Of a stretch of DNA of 64,000 bases, positions 17,273-26,322 are shown piece by piece. The first letter of the stretch is position 1. Every line of letters starts with the position of its first letter. The notes beneath the pieces were generated by a model. It saw only the letters and a list, made by a program, of their open reading frames with translations. It was not told the DNA's origin and ran no database searches. A program made the position numbers and the translations under genes. This DNA is from Geobacteraceae bacterium (lineage in GTDB: Bacteria; Desulfobacterota; Desulfuromonadia; Geobacterales; Geobacteraceae), in assembly GCA_009773645.1 (NCBI GenBank), contig WSYB01000010.1:1-64000 (forward strand). Reading direction: 5' to 3'.

Positions 17273-18430
17273 TCAGTTCACCTCCTTGTCCGGGCGGGGA
17301 TCGAACACGCCGGTACGGTTGAAGATGATGTAGAGCATCGCCACAAGCGACGTTGAGGCCACGACGACGAGATTCTCGTATATGGAGGGGGTGTAGTGAA
17401 CCACCTCGGGCATGTCGTAGACCCGGAAGACCGGGATCTTGAAGGCGCCGACCACCAGGTCGTTACGGGCCTTGAGCTGGGTCGCCATGATGAAGATGCC
17501 GACGAACATCAGCCAGTTTGCCCCTTTGCCCATTTTGAGCAGCAGATAGGGGACGATGATGACCACCACGATGCCGAAGACGAAGCTGTTGATGAGGGTG
17601 AGGGAGAAGACCTCCGACCCCGGCAGGTGCCCGGTGAGTCCGATGGTGGTGCGCCAGAACGTGATCAGGAGCGCCAGTCCCAGGCCGACCTTTAGCAGGG
17701 TCACGAACGGGGAGAGATGGTAGGTCGCGTCCAGATTCATCCTTTTCACGGTATGGGCGGCAATGATGGTGGTCAGGGCGCAGCCGGTCAGGAAGGCGAT
17801 GAAGAGGAAGTAGATCGGCATCAGGGCGCTGTAGTAGTAAACGCGGGAGCTGACCGTTCCCAGCAGGCTTCCCAGCGTGCTGTGGGTTATGACGGCGGTG
17901 AAGAAGGCCCCCCACATCACCCGGTGGGAATGCCTTTTCCTCTGGATGTTGATGTACTCCATGGTGATGACGATCAGGTAGCAGGTATACCAGACCGCCA
18001 TCCAGAACATGGGAGAGGTGGGGTTGGGCGATACCAGGAACATGTACATCCGGTCGATGCGTCCCATCTCGGTTGCCAGGGAGAAGAAGGCCGCCACGGC
18101 GGTTATGATGCCGACAAAGATGATCCGCGACGCGAACGGCCTGTATTTCTCCTCGAAGAAGACGTGGCCGAAGAAGTTGACGAAGGTGCAGCCGGTGCTG
18201 AGCAGCGCAAAATAGACATAGGTGGATATCTGCAGACCCCAGGGGACCAGGTTGTTGGTGTTGATGGTATGGGCGTGCCCCTTGACGAAGATGGCCGCAA
18301 TGGCGTAAAAACCTACGACAAGGCCTATCATGGAGAGATAGAGGGGTATCCCGCCTTTCCCCCTGAGGATGTCGCCTACGGTTGCCGAGAGTCTGTCCTT
18401 CTCCGGCAGAATGACTCCGAACAGTTCCAT
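17273..18430 (-). CDS. NrfD/PsrC-type membrane quinone-interacting subunit
   Basis: 385 residues with about nine hydrophobic helices (GGIPLYLSMIGLVVGFYAIAA; YVYFALLSTGCTFVNFFGHVF; several more). NrfD/PsrC proteins anchor the ferredoxin subunit in the inner membrane and exchange electrons with menaquinol. It starts 3 bp after the catalytic subunit gene. NrfD alone does not fix the direction of electron flow. Confidence 0.9.
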   Translation of the reverse strand: MELFGVILPEKDRLSATVGDILRGKGGIPLYLSMIGLVVGFYAIAAIFVKGHAHTINTNNLVPWGLQISTYVYFALLSTGCTFVNFFGHVFFEEKYRPFASRIIFVGIITAVAAFFSLATEMGRIDRMYMFLVSPNPTSPMFWMAVWYTCYLIVITMEYINIQRKRHSHRVMWGAFFTAVITHSTLGSLLGTVSSRVYYYSALMPIYFLFIAFLTGCALTTIIAAHTVKRMNLDATYHLSPFVTLLKVGLGLALLITFWRTTIGLTGHLPGSEVFSLTLINSFVFGIVVVIIVPYLLLKMGKGANWLMFVGIFIMATQLKARNDLVVGAFKIPVFRVYDMPEVVHYTPSIYENLVVVASTSLVAMLYIIFNRTGVFDPRPDKEVN

Positions 18431-18433
18431 TGA

Positions 18434-20626
18434 TTACCCCTCCTTCACGATTTTCACGAAATTATGCCGCATGCCGGTCCCCCCCATGAGCGGGTCGACG
18501 GTGTAGCCGGCGAGCATCTCTTCGTCGCCGATTCCGCGGTTGTTGGCCCGGGTCATCTCCCTGGAGTGGATTCCGAAACCGTGGACCATGTAAACGCAAT
18601 CCTCCCGGAGCCTTTGGGTGTAACGCACCTTGATCGTGCCGGGTGACTTGAAACCGGTCCGGTTCTCCAGCCGGACGTACTGACCGTTGGTGAGGCCGAG
18701 CTTCAAGGCGGTCTTACTGTTGACCCAGAGGTAGTTTTCCGGGATAAGGTCGGTCACCATGAAGTTGTTGGTGGTGCGGGAGAAGGTGTGGAGCGGGGAT
18801 CTCCCGTACAGAACCCGCAGGAAACCGTCGGTGGGCTGGGGATGACGGGTGTATTTCGGTACGGGATCGAGCCCCTTTTCGCTCAACTGATTCGAGTAGA
18901 GTTCGATCTTTCCCGAGGGGGTGGCAAACTCCGGCTGATTGAGCGGCGTGATATAGGGGGCCGACTTGGCGGCGGAGGAGATGACCCCCTTCTGCTTCAG
19001 CTCGGTGAAATCGATGCCGCCGGCCTCGCAACGCGTCCGCAGGTACTCCTCGCCGTCCTTCCAGGGGAAGTAGGCATCGAGCCCCATCTTTTTGGCCAGT
19101 TCCCTGGTGATCCACCAGGAGGGCTTGCTCTCCCACATCGGCTCCACTGCAGGCTGCCGCAGAGAGACCTCGAACTGCTTGAACTTGCCGAGGGAGAGGG
19201 TGTCGTGACGCTCCAGATAGGTGCATTCCGGGAGAACCACGTCGGCCCACTGGATGATGTCGGCAGGCAGGATGTCGATTGCCACCAGGAGGTCGAGGTT
19301 CCGGATCGCCTTGATCGTCTCGGTGCGGTCCGGCATGGTCTTGATCAGATTGCAGCCGTAGACCAGCCACCCTTTCATGGCATGGGGCTGACCGCTGATG
19401 GCCGCATTGCGTATGGAGGTCGTGGTCTGGGCCGCGGCGAAGGGATAGGCCGCGTCGAGCTTCGGGAGGTCTTCCCGGTGTTCCGGGTACTCCGGAAGCC
19501 CCGGATACTCGGGGACCCCCCCTCCGGCGGGTAGATATATGCCGCCGGGACGTCCCCAGGCGCCGAGGAGCGCATTCAGGAGCGCAATGGCGCGGCTGCG
19601 CTGGGCGTCATCGCCGTACCAGGCGCTGAAACGGCCGCCGGAAATGATCACGTTCGGCTTGCGGGATGCGAGTTCAAAGGCCACACGGACGATGGTCTCG
19701 GCCGGAATTTCCGTCTCCTTTTCCGCCCACTCGGGGGTGTACTCCTGCACCGCGGCCTTCAGCTCCGGCAGGCCGGTGGCATAGGCCTTGAGATAGTCGG
19801 CATCGTAGAGTTCCTCTGTTACGATGATCCTGATCCAGGCCAGCAGCAGGGCCAGGTCGGTGGCGGGCCGGATGGCGAGCCAGTGGTCGGCCTTTGCGGC
19901 GATATTGGAGAGGCGGGGGTCGACGACGCAGAGCTTCGCCCCCTTGTCGAGCCCCTTGATGATATCCTGGACCTGGCTGTTGTGGGCGTTTTCCCCCAGG
20001 TGTGAGCCGAGGAGGACGATATAGCGGCTCTCGCTGAAGTCGTAGAATTCCGGCGAACCGACCTCTGCGCCGAAGGTGAGGGTGAATCCCACGTCCCGCG
20101 GTCCCCGGCACTGGGCGAAGGAGGGGGCCGTGTAGTTGCTGCTGCCGTAGGCCTTCAGGAGGTGCTTCCAGAAGGCACCGCCGGTGCCGTGGGAAAAGAG
20201 GGCCACGGCTTCCGGCCCGTGCTTCTCCTTGATTGTCTCCAGTTTCCGGGCGATCAGGCCGAGGGCTTCGTCCCAGCTCGCCTTCTTCCACTTCGGTTCG
20301 CCGCGTTTGCCGCTATTGATCATCGGGTGCTTGAGGCGGTCCGGGTCGTAGAGGGAGCCCAGCGCCGCATTCCCCCTGCCGCACAGGCGGCCGCGCCCCC
20401 GTTCGCTGAGCGGGTTGCCGTCCACCTTGATGACCTTGCCGTTGGCGACCTTGGCGATCAGGCCGCAGTTCCAGAAGCAGAGTTCGCAGAAGGTGGGGAC
20501 CTGTTTCAGTTCCTCCTGGGATTCTGCCCATGACAGAAACTGTTCCGGCATGGTTGCGGCTACGGATACGCCGGCTGTCGCCACACCGGATATTTTCAGG
20601 AAGGACCTTCGTGTACATTTAGTCAT
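18434..20626 (-). CDS. Molybdopterin oxidoreductase catalytic subunit (PsrA/PhsA/SrrA-like)
   Basis: 730 residues with a Tat signal TRRSFLKISGVATAGV, start ATG 20626 behind GGAGG. A [4Fe-4S] site Cys47-x2-Cys50-x3-Cys54-x27-Cys82 opens the mature enzyme. SFAQCRGPRDVGF is the probable Mo-ligand region with a Cys, as in polysulfide/thiosulfate reductases. Later blocks (GWLVYGCNLIKTMPDR; VVLPECTYLERHD; TFSRTTNN; C-terminal GIHSREMTRANNRGIGDEEML) fit the DMSO-reductase superfamily. Substrate is inferred only as a sulfur, selenium or arsenic compound. The octaheme cytochrome gene lies 133 bp upstream on the same strand. Confidence 0.88.
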   Translation of the reverse strand: MTKCTRRSFLKISGVATAGVSVAATMPEQFLSWAESQEELKQVPTFCELCFWNCGLIAKVANGKVIKVDGNPLSERGRGRLCGRGNAALGSLYDPDRLKHPMINSGKRGEPKWKKASWDEALGLIARKLETIKEKHGPEAVALFSHGTGGAFWKHLLKAYGSSNYTAPSFAQCRGPRDVGFTLTFGAEVGSPEFYDFSESRYIVLLGSHLGENAHNSQVQDIIKGLDKGAKLCVVDPRLSNIAAKADHWLAIRPATDLALLLAWIRIIVTEELYDADYLKAYATGLPELKAAVQEYTPEWAEKETEIPAETIVRVAFELASRKPNVIISGGRFSAWYGDDAQRSRAIALLNALLGAWGRPGGIYLPAGGGVPEYPGLPEYPEHREDLPKLDAAYPFAAAQTTTSIRNAAISGQPHAMKGWLVYGCNLIKTMPDRTETIKAIRNLDLLVAIDILPADIIQWADVVLPECTYLERHDTLSLGKFKQFEVSLRQPAVEPMWESKPSWWITRELAKKMGLDAYFPWKDGEEYLRTRCEAGGIDFTELKQKGVISSAAKSAPYITPLNQPEFATPSGKIELYSNQLSEKGLDPVPKYTRHPQPTDGFLRVLYGRSPLHTFSRTTNNFMVTDLIPENYLWVNSKTALKLGLTNGQYVRLENRTGFKSPGTIKVRYTQRLREDCVYMVHGFGIHSREMTRANNRGIGDEEMLAGYTVDPLMGGTGMRHNFVKIVKEG

Positions 20627-20759
20627 TCGAAACCTCCATGCCGCGTTTAGATCGTCTATGATTGACCGCGAAAACCCCGTTTAAATTAGAAGCAATATAT
20701 AATCCATAATTCAAGATATGGCAACTATTATATGTAATGACATGCCTCCAATCTCCACC

Positions 20760-22124
20760 TTACCACTCCTCTTTCTGTTTCTGGACCAGTTTTTCGAAAT
20801 AGACATCCGCATTGGTCAGACGTTCGATCTCTTTATCGGCATAGCCAAGGGCCTTGAAGTTCAGGACCCCATTGGGAGCGTGGCATTTTTCGCAACTAAG
20901 GGCCTTGGTCCTGGTGACGAGGTGATTGCTGCCGAAAAATATGGTCTGCCAACCCGGTACCGGCTGGTACTCCTTGATGCCGAGGGTTTTCGCGGCAGAG
21001 GCGACCCCCGCCAGCGTATCACCGGTGGCCATCGGCGGAGCAAAATCCATGGAGAGAAGTTCTCCGGTTTTTTTATCAAAAAATGCTTTCCCTTGGAAAA
21101 TCTTGAAGGGATAGATCTTGCTGTTTTTGTCCTTCCTGTCTCCCTTGGGACCGATGAGGTGCGGCGTATTGGCAACGGTTTTGTTGTACCAGGCGTAAAA
21201 CGGCACGGTTTCATTGGCCTCTTTCTTCAGGGTGGTCGGCTCGTAAAACTTGTCGGCACCCTGTTCCCATCTGGTGAAGTCTTTTGCGATGGCTCCGCCG
21301 GTGCGCGGGATGTGGCAGGTCTGACAGGCGATACGTGCCGTGTGCCGGTTGAGGTCGGCATCCTTGTGCGGTTTGTCGCCGTGGCAATCGCTACAGGACA
21401 GCCTTAGCCCGTCATTGGCCCAGTTGTTCGGGTCAAATCCGGTCGGCATTTTATGATTTTTGGCCTTGTGGCAATCGACGCATACCATACCCTTTGCCGC
21501 GTGGACGTCCGCTTCCCCTGAGAAGGCAAACCCCCTCTTGATAAGGACACCCCCGCCCGCCGTTTCATGGCAGACCATGCAGTTTTTCGCGGTCGGCTTG
21601 CCGATGGCCAATGCAGCTTTTGTGCTGCGGTCCTGGCCCATGATCACCTGTCCCTTCTCGTCCTTGAAAGGTTTGCGCTGTCTGAAATCGTAATCGGCCG
21701 AGTGGCAGACGAGACAGTCGATGGCGTTTTCCGCCTCGGGTCCCGTGCTCCCCACATCGCTCAGGTGATTGCCCGGGTGACAGGTGTTGCAGCCGACAAA
21801 CTTGGTTTTGCCGGTCTCGGGGCTTTTGGGGATCTCCTTCAGGTTATTGACGATATCGTTGCCGTTGCACATGGTGTAGATGCGGTTTTTCATGCCGTAT
21901 TCCTTATCCGGGTCCAATCCGTCAACATTTGTCACCTTTGAGGCGTGTTTCCAGTGGACCGTGGATAAGAACTCCCTGGCCTTGCCGGAATGGCATTCTT
22001 CGCAGGTGGCAGGGCCTTTATAGCCGTTCTTTTCAATAAAATCTCTGCCGGGGTGCTCCCCGGCAGAGACCGTTGCCGCAAGTGCGACTAATGACAGGGC
22101 AATTATCAGGCTTCTTTTGTTCAT
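20760..22124 (-). CDS. Octaheme cytochrome related to octaheme tetrathionate reductase
   Basis: 454 residues, ATG 22124 behind GAGGAGCAG, signal peptide MNKRSLIIALSLVALAATVSAG. Eight CxxCH motifs (CEECH, CNTCH, CLVCH, CMVCH, CVDCH, CSDCH, CQTCH, CEKCH). The start CEECHSGKAREFLSTVHWKH recalls the CxxCH...EFxxTxHWxW opening of octaheme tetrathionate reductase (OTR) and related hydroxylamine-oxidoreductase-like proteins, and IDCLVCH is shared too. Whether it is an enzyme or an electron carrier for the Psr-like complex downstream cannot be told; no CxxCK catalytic site was seen. Confidence 0.82.
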   Translation of the reverse strand: MNKRSLIIALSLVALAATVSAGEHPGRDFIEKNGYKGPATCEECHSGKAREFLSTVHWKHASKVTNVDGLDPDKEYGMKNRIYTMCNGNDIVNNLKEIPKSPETGKTKFVGCNTCHPGNHLSDVGSTGPEAENAIDCLVCHSADYDFRQRKPFKDEKGQVIMGQDRSTKAALAIGKPTAKNCMVCHETAGGGVLIKRGFAFSGEADVHAAKGMVCVDCHKAKNHKMPTGFDPNNWANDGLRLSCSDCHGDKPHKDADLNRHTARIACQTCHIPRTGGAIAKDFTRWEQGADKFYEPTTLKKEANETVPFYAWYNKTVANTPHLIGPKGDRKDKNSKIYPFKIFQGKAFFDKKTGELLSMDFAPPMATGDTLAGVASAAKTLGIKEYQPVPGWQTIFFGSNHLVTRTKALSCEKCHAPNGVLNFKALGYADKEIERLTNADVYFEKLVQKQKEEW

Positions 22125-22139
22125 CTGCTCCTCACTGTA

Positions 22140-22160
22140 AGACGTTTAATACAAACGTCT
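22140..22160. promoter_or_regulatory. 8-bp palindrome upstream of the octaheme cytochrome gene
   Basis: AGACGTTT, 5-bp spacer AATAC, AAACGTCT. It lies 15 bp before the start codon at 22124 (minus strand), inside the likely 5' untranslated region. It could be an operator or an mRNA hairpin. The 100 bp beyond it are very AT-rich. Confidence 0.4.
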
Positions 22161-22286
22161 ATTTAGATAGTAAAGTTATATATATGAATAATCAAATTAA
22201 AAAGAGTAAGAAAAATGCAGCTTCATCAAATTCGCTGCAACAAAAGTTAACCATTAATGGATTGAGAAATCGATACTGCCCGGTAC

Positions 22287-22613
22287 CTAACAGCCGGCAG
22301 TCTTTCTAAAGTATTTGCTCACATTTTTGCCGTCAATGACTTCGTACTTAAGCCTGATTTCATCCCCTTCAACGATCCTGTGGTCCTTCAATTTGTCGAG
22401 GGTCAGGTCATCGTTGACGATTATAACGACCGGCTGCTCGGTTTTGTTGTCCTTCAGGGTTATACTGGCGGAATGCGCATCCTTGCCGGCTATGTCGATT
22501 TTTGTTATGACTCCGACCATTTTGATTTCTTCAGCATTGGCAACCTTGGAGAATGAGAATACCCCCAGTGCCACAAGTGCGACCAAAGCCATTACCGATA
22601 CAACTCTTTTCAT
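22287..22613 (-). CDS. Small periplasmic protein ending in Ala-Gly-Cys
   Basis: 108 residues, ATG 22613 behind AAGGAGAAGC. Signal peptide MKRVVSVMALVALVALGVFSF, then a beta-rich domain with alternating hydrophobic strands (KMVGVITKIDIAGKDAHSAS; VVIIVNDDLTLDKL; DEIRLKYEVIDG), perhaps an OB-like fold. It ends KYFRKTAGC. It lies between the outer-membrane barrel and the octaheme cytochrome on the same strand, where ExtJ would be expected if the ext-cluster reading holds; that is only a guess. The C-terminal Cys is shared with the Lys-rich protein at 16.2 kb. Confidence 0.8.
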   Translation of the reverse strand: MKRVVSVMALVALVALGVFSFSKVANAEEIKMVGVITKIDIAGKDAHSASITLKDNKTEQPVVIIVNDDLTLDKLKDHRIVEGDEIRLKYEVIDGKNVSKYFRKTAGC

Positions 22614-22700
22614 TTTGCTTCTCCTTTTGTTTGTTGACGTAGTGTTAATTTAATGTCTGTGTGGTGGATTGTTGCATGCCCGCGCTGCCTGTTTTCCCAT

Positions 22701-22731
22701 CGGAAGCGAGGGGCTTTCGCCCCTCGTTCCG
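22701..22731. other. Hairpin between the barrel gene and the small periplasmic gene
   Basis: GCGAGGGGC, loop TTTC, GCCCCTCG with outer CGGAA/TTCCG pairing and one bulge. On the minus strand no T-tract follows, so it is not a classical terminator. It may protect the upstream transcript or set the ratio of the two genes. Confidence 0.5.
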
Positions 22732-22750
22732 AAAACAATATATATCAAGA

Positions 22751-24289
22751 CTAAAATTTTACTTCAAATGTCACATAGAGGTCCTGGGCATTTTCCAGCG
22801 GGGTGAAGAACTGGGCATTTGCCGGCTTGTTCAGTTCCGCAATCTTCACCGGAGCGCCGACCCAGTTATTGCTGCCGGTGTAGTCAAAGTCGTAGTATTG
22901 GTAACCGACCTTGAAGAAGGTCTTGCTGAGATAGGAGGAAATCGGCTTCAGCTTCAGCTCCTGGATGATATAGCCTTCGTAGACGCTCCCCCTGGTGCCG
23001 ACCTTGCTGGTCCAGATGTCGTCCGCGGCCGGGGCGAAGGTTATCCAGTCCTTGGAGCCGTGGTTGTACTCAAAGCCGAGCTTCGTACCGGTGGCTTCGA
23101 TGTCGTATCTGCCGCCGACAAAAATTGCCCAACCGGTCTTGTCGTCCGCCGGCTGACCGGCGTTGAATAACAACCCGCCGCCAAGGGCGTTGGTGGCGCC
23201 GTTGGGGTGGGTAACGCTCAGGGCGCCGTCCACGAACCAGTTTAAGTCACCAATGCCGATCTTTTTCAGCTTGCCGATGAAATCAAGCCCGTACCAATCG
23301 ATGTCGCCCACCTCATTTCTCGGCTTGAAACCTAAGGCGGCAGCCTGGCCCGTAAGGATTTGGGGGGAATCAAAAATATTTATTCCTCTGTTCCACTGGA
23401 ACTCCGCGCGGAGCTGGTCGGTGTCATAGGGCACAAGATTAAGCCCTACCATGTGGGTGTCCCGCAGTCCGTTACCGGCGTCTCCGGTGATGCCGTTTTC
23501 AAAACCTATCCCGTAGCACAGCTTGGTGTAGGCGCCTGGAAGGGCCTCGATGTCCGGGGCATAACCGAGGGTTGCCCCGTCAAAGGCATAGTCGACCAGT
23601 AACGCTGGTACGCCGGAGTTGCCGCGCGGCTGAGTATTCTGACGCAGGTGGGTCGGTACACCGCCGGTAGAGGGGCGCCTGCCGATGGAGAACCAGACCG
23701 GCTGTTCGGCGATGTTGCTCCAGGTTGCGAACACTTGGTCCACGAGGAGTTTATTGTCGGTGGGGACATGCCCCAGGGTGCCGTCAAATACCCCGGCCCG
23801 GTCGGCAAAAAATGGGCCGGCGCCTATTTGAGGGTTGCCCGATGCCGAGCCCTGGATGGCGGCATCATCCTGTGCGCCGCTTATCTTGTACATGAGGAGA
23901 CGAGTGGTTACGGTGACATCCTTGGTGGCCTTAGCCTTCAGATCGAGGCCGAACCGGTTGGTGTAGAGTGAGGTGTTTTTGACTGTCTGGCCGTCCACGG
24001 GAATAAACTGCGAGTTTGCAGGATTAGTGAAATCGGGTACGAATTGAGTGTATCCGGGAACCTTGCCCCTCAAATAATCGTACCTGAACCGGTAATCGCC
24101 TCCGATGGTCAACCAACGGCCGAGCGATTTTTCTTCCACCTTTCCCACCTGCTGTTTCAATGCATCGATTTCTTTCTGCAGCGTATCGACTTTCTGCTGG
24201 ATATCCTGATCGGCTGCCAATGCGGAAATCGGCATGCACAGGCCCATTAACAGGACGCCTGACAGGATTTTTCGGGCACTCTTCTTCAT
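22751..24289 (-). CDS. Outer-membrane beta-barrel protein (porin, DUF3373/ExtI-like)
   Basis: 512 residues from ATG 24289 behind AAGGAGAAG. Signal peptide MKKSARKILSGVLLMGLCM, then a coiled coil (IQQKVDTLQKEIDALKQQVGKVEEK), then a long run of alternating beta strands ending in Phe (LYVTFEVKF), as outer-membrane barrels do. No heme motif. In Geobacter conduits such barrels insulate a cytochrome across the outer membrane. The place in the cluster suggests the ExtI role, described for selenite/tellurite uptake and reduction, but sequence identity was not tested. Confidence 0.8.
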   Translation of the reverse strand: MKKSARKILSGVLLMGLCMPISALAADQDIQQKVDTLQKEIDALKQQVGKVEEKSLGRWLTIGGDYRFRYDYLRGKVPGYTQFVPDFTNPANSQFIPVDGQTVKNTSLYTNRFGLDLKAKATKDVTVTTRLLMYKISGAQDDAAIQGSASGNPQIGAGPFFADRAGVFDGTLGHVPTDNKLLVDQVFATWSNIAEQPVWFSIGRRPSTGGVPTHLRQNTQPRGNSGVPALLVDYAFDGATLGYAPDIEALPGAYTKLCYGIGFENGITGDAGNGLRDTHMVGLNLVPYDTDQLRAEFQWNRGINIFDSPQILTGQAAALGFKPRNEVGDIDWYGLDFIGKLKKIGIGDLNWFVDGALSVTHPNGATNALGGGLLFNAGQPADDKTGWAIFVGGRYDIEATGTKLGFEYNHGSKDWITFAPAADDIWTSKVGTRGSVYEGYIIQELKLKPISSYLSKTFFKVGYQYYDFDYTGSNNWVGAPVKIAELNKPANAQFFTPLENAQDLYVTFEVKF

Positions 24290-24713
24290 GTCTTCTCCTT
24301 TTGCGATTAATTTCAAAGTCCAAAGCTGTTTAACCATGACCTGCCGGCTGAACACTTCATAGAGAGACACTCATGTATTTTCCACCCCCTTTCCCGAGCA
24401 TCTGCTTCTCACCTTGATGGGAATATAAACATATTCTTATTAAAGAATGTTGCACATATATAAATTTATAGATACTGAAAGTCAAGATATTTTTATTCCT
24501 AGATATCATTATATGAATTATGCAATAAACGAGCCTGTTGCGGTCGCGTGAAAAATATCAAGTGATTACCCGACGATATTTCTATGGGACCACGAATCTG
24601 TAAAATTATTTCGGTCGTTTGACGGAAATCGGCCGGCATTTAGCGAAGTGATAACCGAAGGAAATCTTGTTGACGGGAAGCTGAGGAATTGCGTAATATC
24701 TGCCGGATATATT
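24290..24713. other. AT-rich non-coding region upstream of the barrel gene
   Basis: About 420 bp, strongly AT-rich from 24420 to 24520, with no supported gene. It must hold the leftward promoter of the barrel-small protein-octaheme unit. I could not pick a convincing -35/-10, sigma54 or riboswitch motif. Confidence 0.5.
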
Positions 24714-24893
24714 TAGTTTCCATCCGGAAACGGTCTTTTTCCGCCCTGGCGGTGTCAATCTGCGGGCTTGCTTGTGCGGCGTACCGATGTACGCCTCCGC
24801 GCAACCCCTTGATTTCCTTGCCAGGACGAAAAAATCCTCGTTTCCAAATTGGAAACCAATAGTTTCTCATCCGGAGTTTCCGGATGGAAACTA
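24714..24893. repeat. REP-like structured element, copy 1, with flanking 18-bp inverted repeat
   Basis: Outer arms TAGTTTCCATCCGGAAAC (24714-24731) and its exact complement at 24876-24893. Inside lies a core (about 24746-24824) that opens CTGGCGG, has the central palindrome GGCGTAC/GTACGCC (24778-24784, 24789-24795) and closes CCTTGCCAG. The same core recurs after guaA. The right arm ends about 8 bp before the miaB ribosome site. Confidence 0.7.
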
Positions 24894-24909
24894 TTTACAA
24901 AGAGGTAAC

Positions 24910-26235
24910 GTGACGAAGGCAAAATTATTATATGTGGAAACGTTCGGCTGCCAGATGAACGTCAGTGACTCGGAAAAGATCACCGCGCTGCTGAAGGGAG
25001 CCGGATATAATCTCACCAAGGATTCCTCCATTGCGGATCTCATCATTCTGAACACCTGCAGTGTCAGGGCAAAAGCGGAACAAAAGGTATACAGTTATCT
25101 CGGCAGATTTAAGGGGTTCAAGGGCAAAAACCCCCGCCTTCTTCTCGGCGTCGGAGGATGTGTCGCCCAGCAGGAGGGGGAGCGGCTTCTGGAAAAAGTC
25201 CCCTATCTGGATATCGTGTTCGGAACCCATAATCTTCATCTGCTGCCGGAGATCGTGCTGGCTGCAGAAAAAGGCCGGCGGCTTGCCGAAGTCTCATTTA
25301 TCGATAATGAGAAACGGCTCGACCTGTTTCCCACTGATGATACCGCCGATGGTATCTCCCGGTTCGTTACGATCATGCAGGGGTGTGACAATTTCTGTTC
25401 ATACTGCATCGTTCCCTACGTGAGGGGGCGTGAGATCAGCCGGCGTTCATCCGAAATTCTTGACGAAATCAGGAAAATGGCCGATAAAGGGGTGAAGGAA
25501 GTCACGCTGCTGGGGCAAAATGTGAATTCCTACGGCCTCAAGAGTCGAGGTGAGCCGGACTTCGCCGGGCTCCTGCAGGAAGTTGCCGGGGTTTCAGGGA
25601 TAGAGCGTATCCGCTTCACCACATCCCACCCCAAGGACATCTCTCCTCCGCTGATCGCCTGCTTCGCAGAACTCCCCAAACTCTGCGGGCATATTCACCT
25701 CCCCGCCCAGGCCGGAAGTGATAAGGTTTTGTCCAGGATGAACAGGGGGTACACCCGCAAACAATATCTGGAAAAGATCGCCGCTCTGAAGGCGGTCCGT
25801 CCTGATATCCAGATTACGGGGGATATGATTGTCGGATTTCCGGGGGAGGACGAGGCTGATTTCCGTGAGACCCTGTCACTGATGGAGGAGGTGGGATATG
25901 CCGATCTCTTTTCCTTCATTTATTCCGTACGGCCGGAGACAAAGGCGGCAGAATATCCGGATGAAACAAGCCGCCTGGAAAAGCAGGAGCGGCTCGAGAG
26001 ATTACAGAGCCTCCAGCGCAAAATGACCCTGGAGGGAAACAGGAGTTTTGTCGGGACCCGTCAGCAGGTTCTTGTGGAAGGGACCAGCAAGCGTGGCGGC
26101 CAGCTTTTCGGACGGAGTTCCGGCAACCGGGTTGTCAATTTTGCCGCCGACCCTTCCCTTATCGGTAAAATTGTAGATGTCGCGGTTATAAAAGCCTTCC
26201 AGAATTCGCTTTTGGGGGAATTAATATCGGGCTAA
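24910..26235 (+). CDS. miaB: tRNA-2-methylthio-N6-dimethylallyladenosine synthase
   Basis: Radical-SAM methylthiotransferase acting on adenosine 37 of tRNAs. 441 residues from GTG 24910 behind AAAGAGGT; the longer frame runs back through the repeat element. The N-terminal domain has ETFGCQMN, LNTCSVRAKAE and GVGGCVAQ (three Cys for the auxiliary cluster). The radical-SAM site is CDNFCSYC, followed by IVPYVRGRE. A TRAM domain closes the protein. Full length and apparently intact. Confidence 0.96.
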   Translation: MTKAKLLYVETFGCQMNVSDSEKITALLKGAGYNLTKDSSIADLIILNTCSVRAKAEQKVYSYLGRFKGFKGKNPRLLLGVGGCVAQQEGERLLEKVPYLDIVFGTHNLHLLPEIVLAAEKGRRLAEVSFIDNEKRLDLFPTDDTADGISRFVTIMQGCDNFCSYCIVPYVRGREISRRSSEILDEIRKMADKGVKEVTLLGQNVNSYGLKSRGEPDFAGLLQEVAGVSGIERIRFTTSHPKDISPPLIACFAELPKLCGHIHLPAQAGSDKVLSRMNRGYTRKQYLEKIAALKAVRPDIQITGDMIVGFPGEDEADFRETLSLMEEVGYADLFSFIYSVRPETKAAEYPDETSRLEKQERLERLQSLQRKMTLEGNRSFVGTRQQVLVEGTSKRGGQLFGRSSGNRVVNFAADPSLIGKIVDVAVIKAFQNSLLGELISG

Positions 26236-26316
26236 CGGCACTAGGCGAAAGGCTAAAGGTAAAATCTTTAACCCTTAGCCCTTAACCCTTAGCCTTGTGT
26301 CCGATTTTATAAAGAG
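26236..26316. repeat. Heptamer-like filler repeat
   Basis: Words GGCTAAAGG and GCGAAAGG are followed by their inverted counterparts TTAACCCTTAGCCC (twice). The segment can pair with itself. Similar short-period fillers occur at 7412-7432, 26824-26860 and 29571-29640. Confidence 0.5.
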
Positions 26317-26322
26317 GTGACC

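Noticed and set aside
24290-24713. Riboswitch (c-di-GMP/cGAMP type) upstream of the barrel gene
   Set aside because: Looked for the conserved GEMM-type words on the minus strand and found none.
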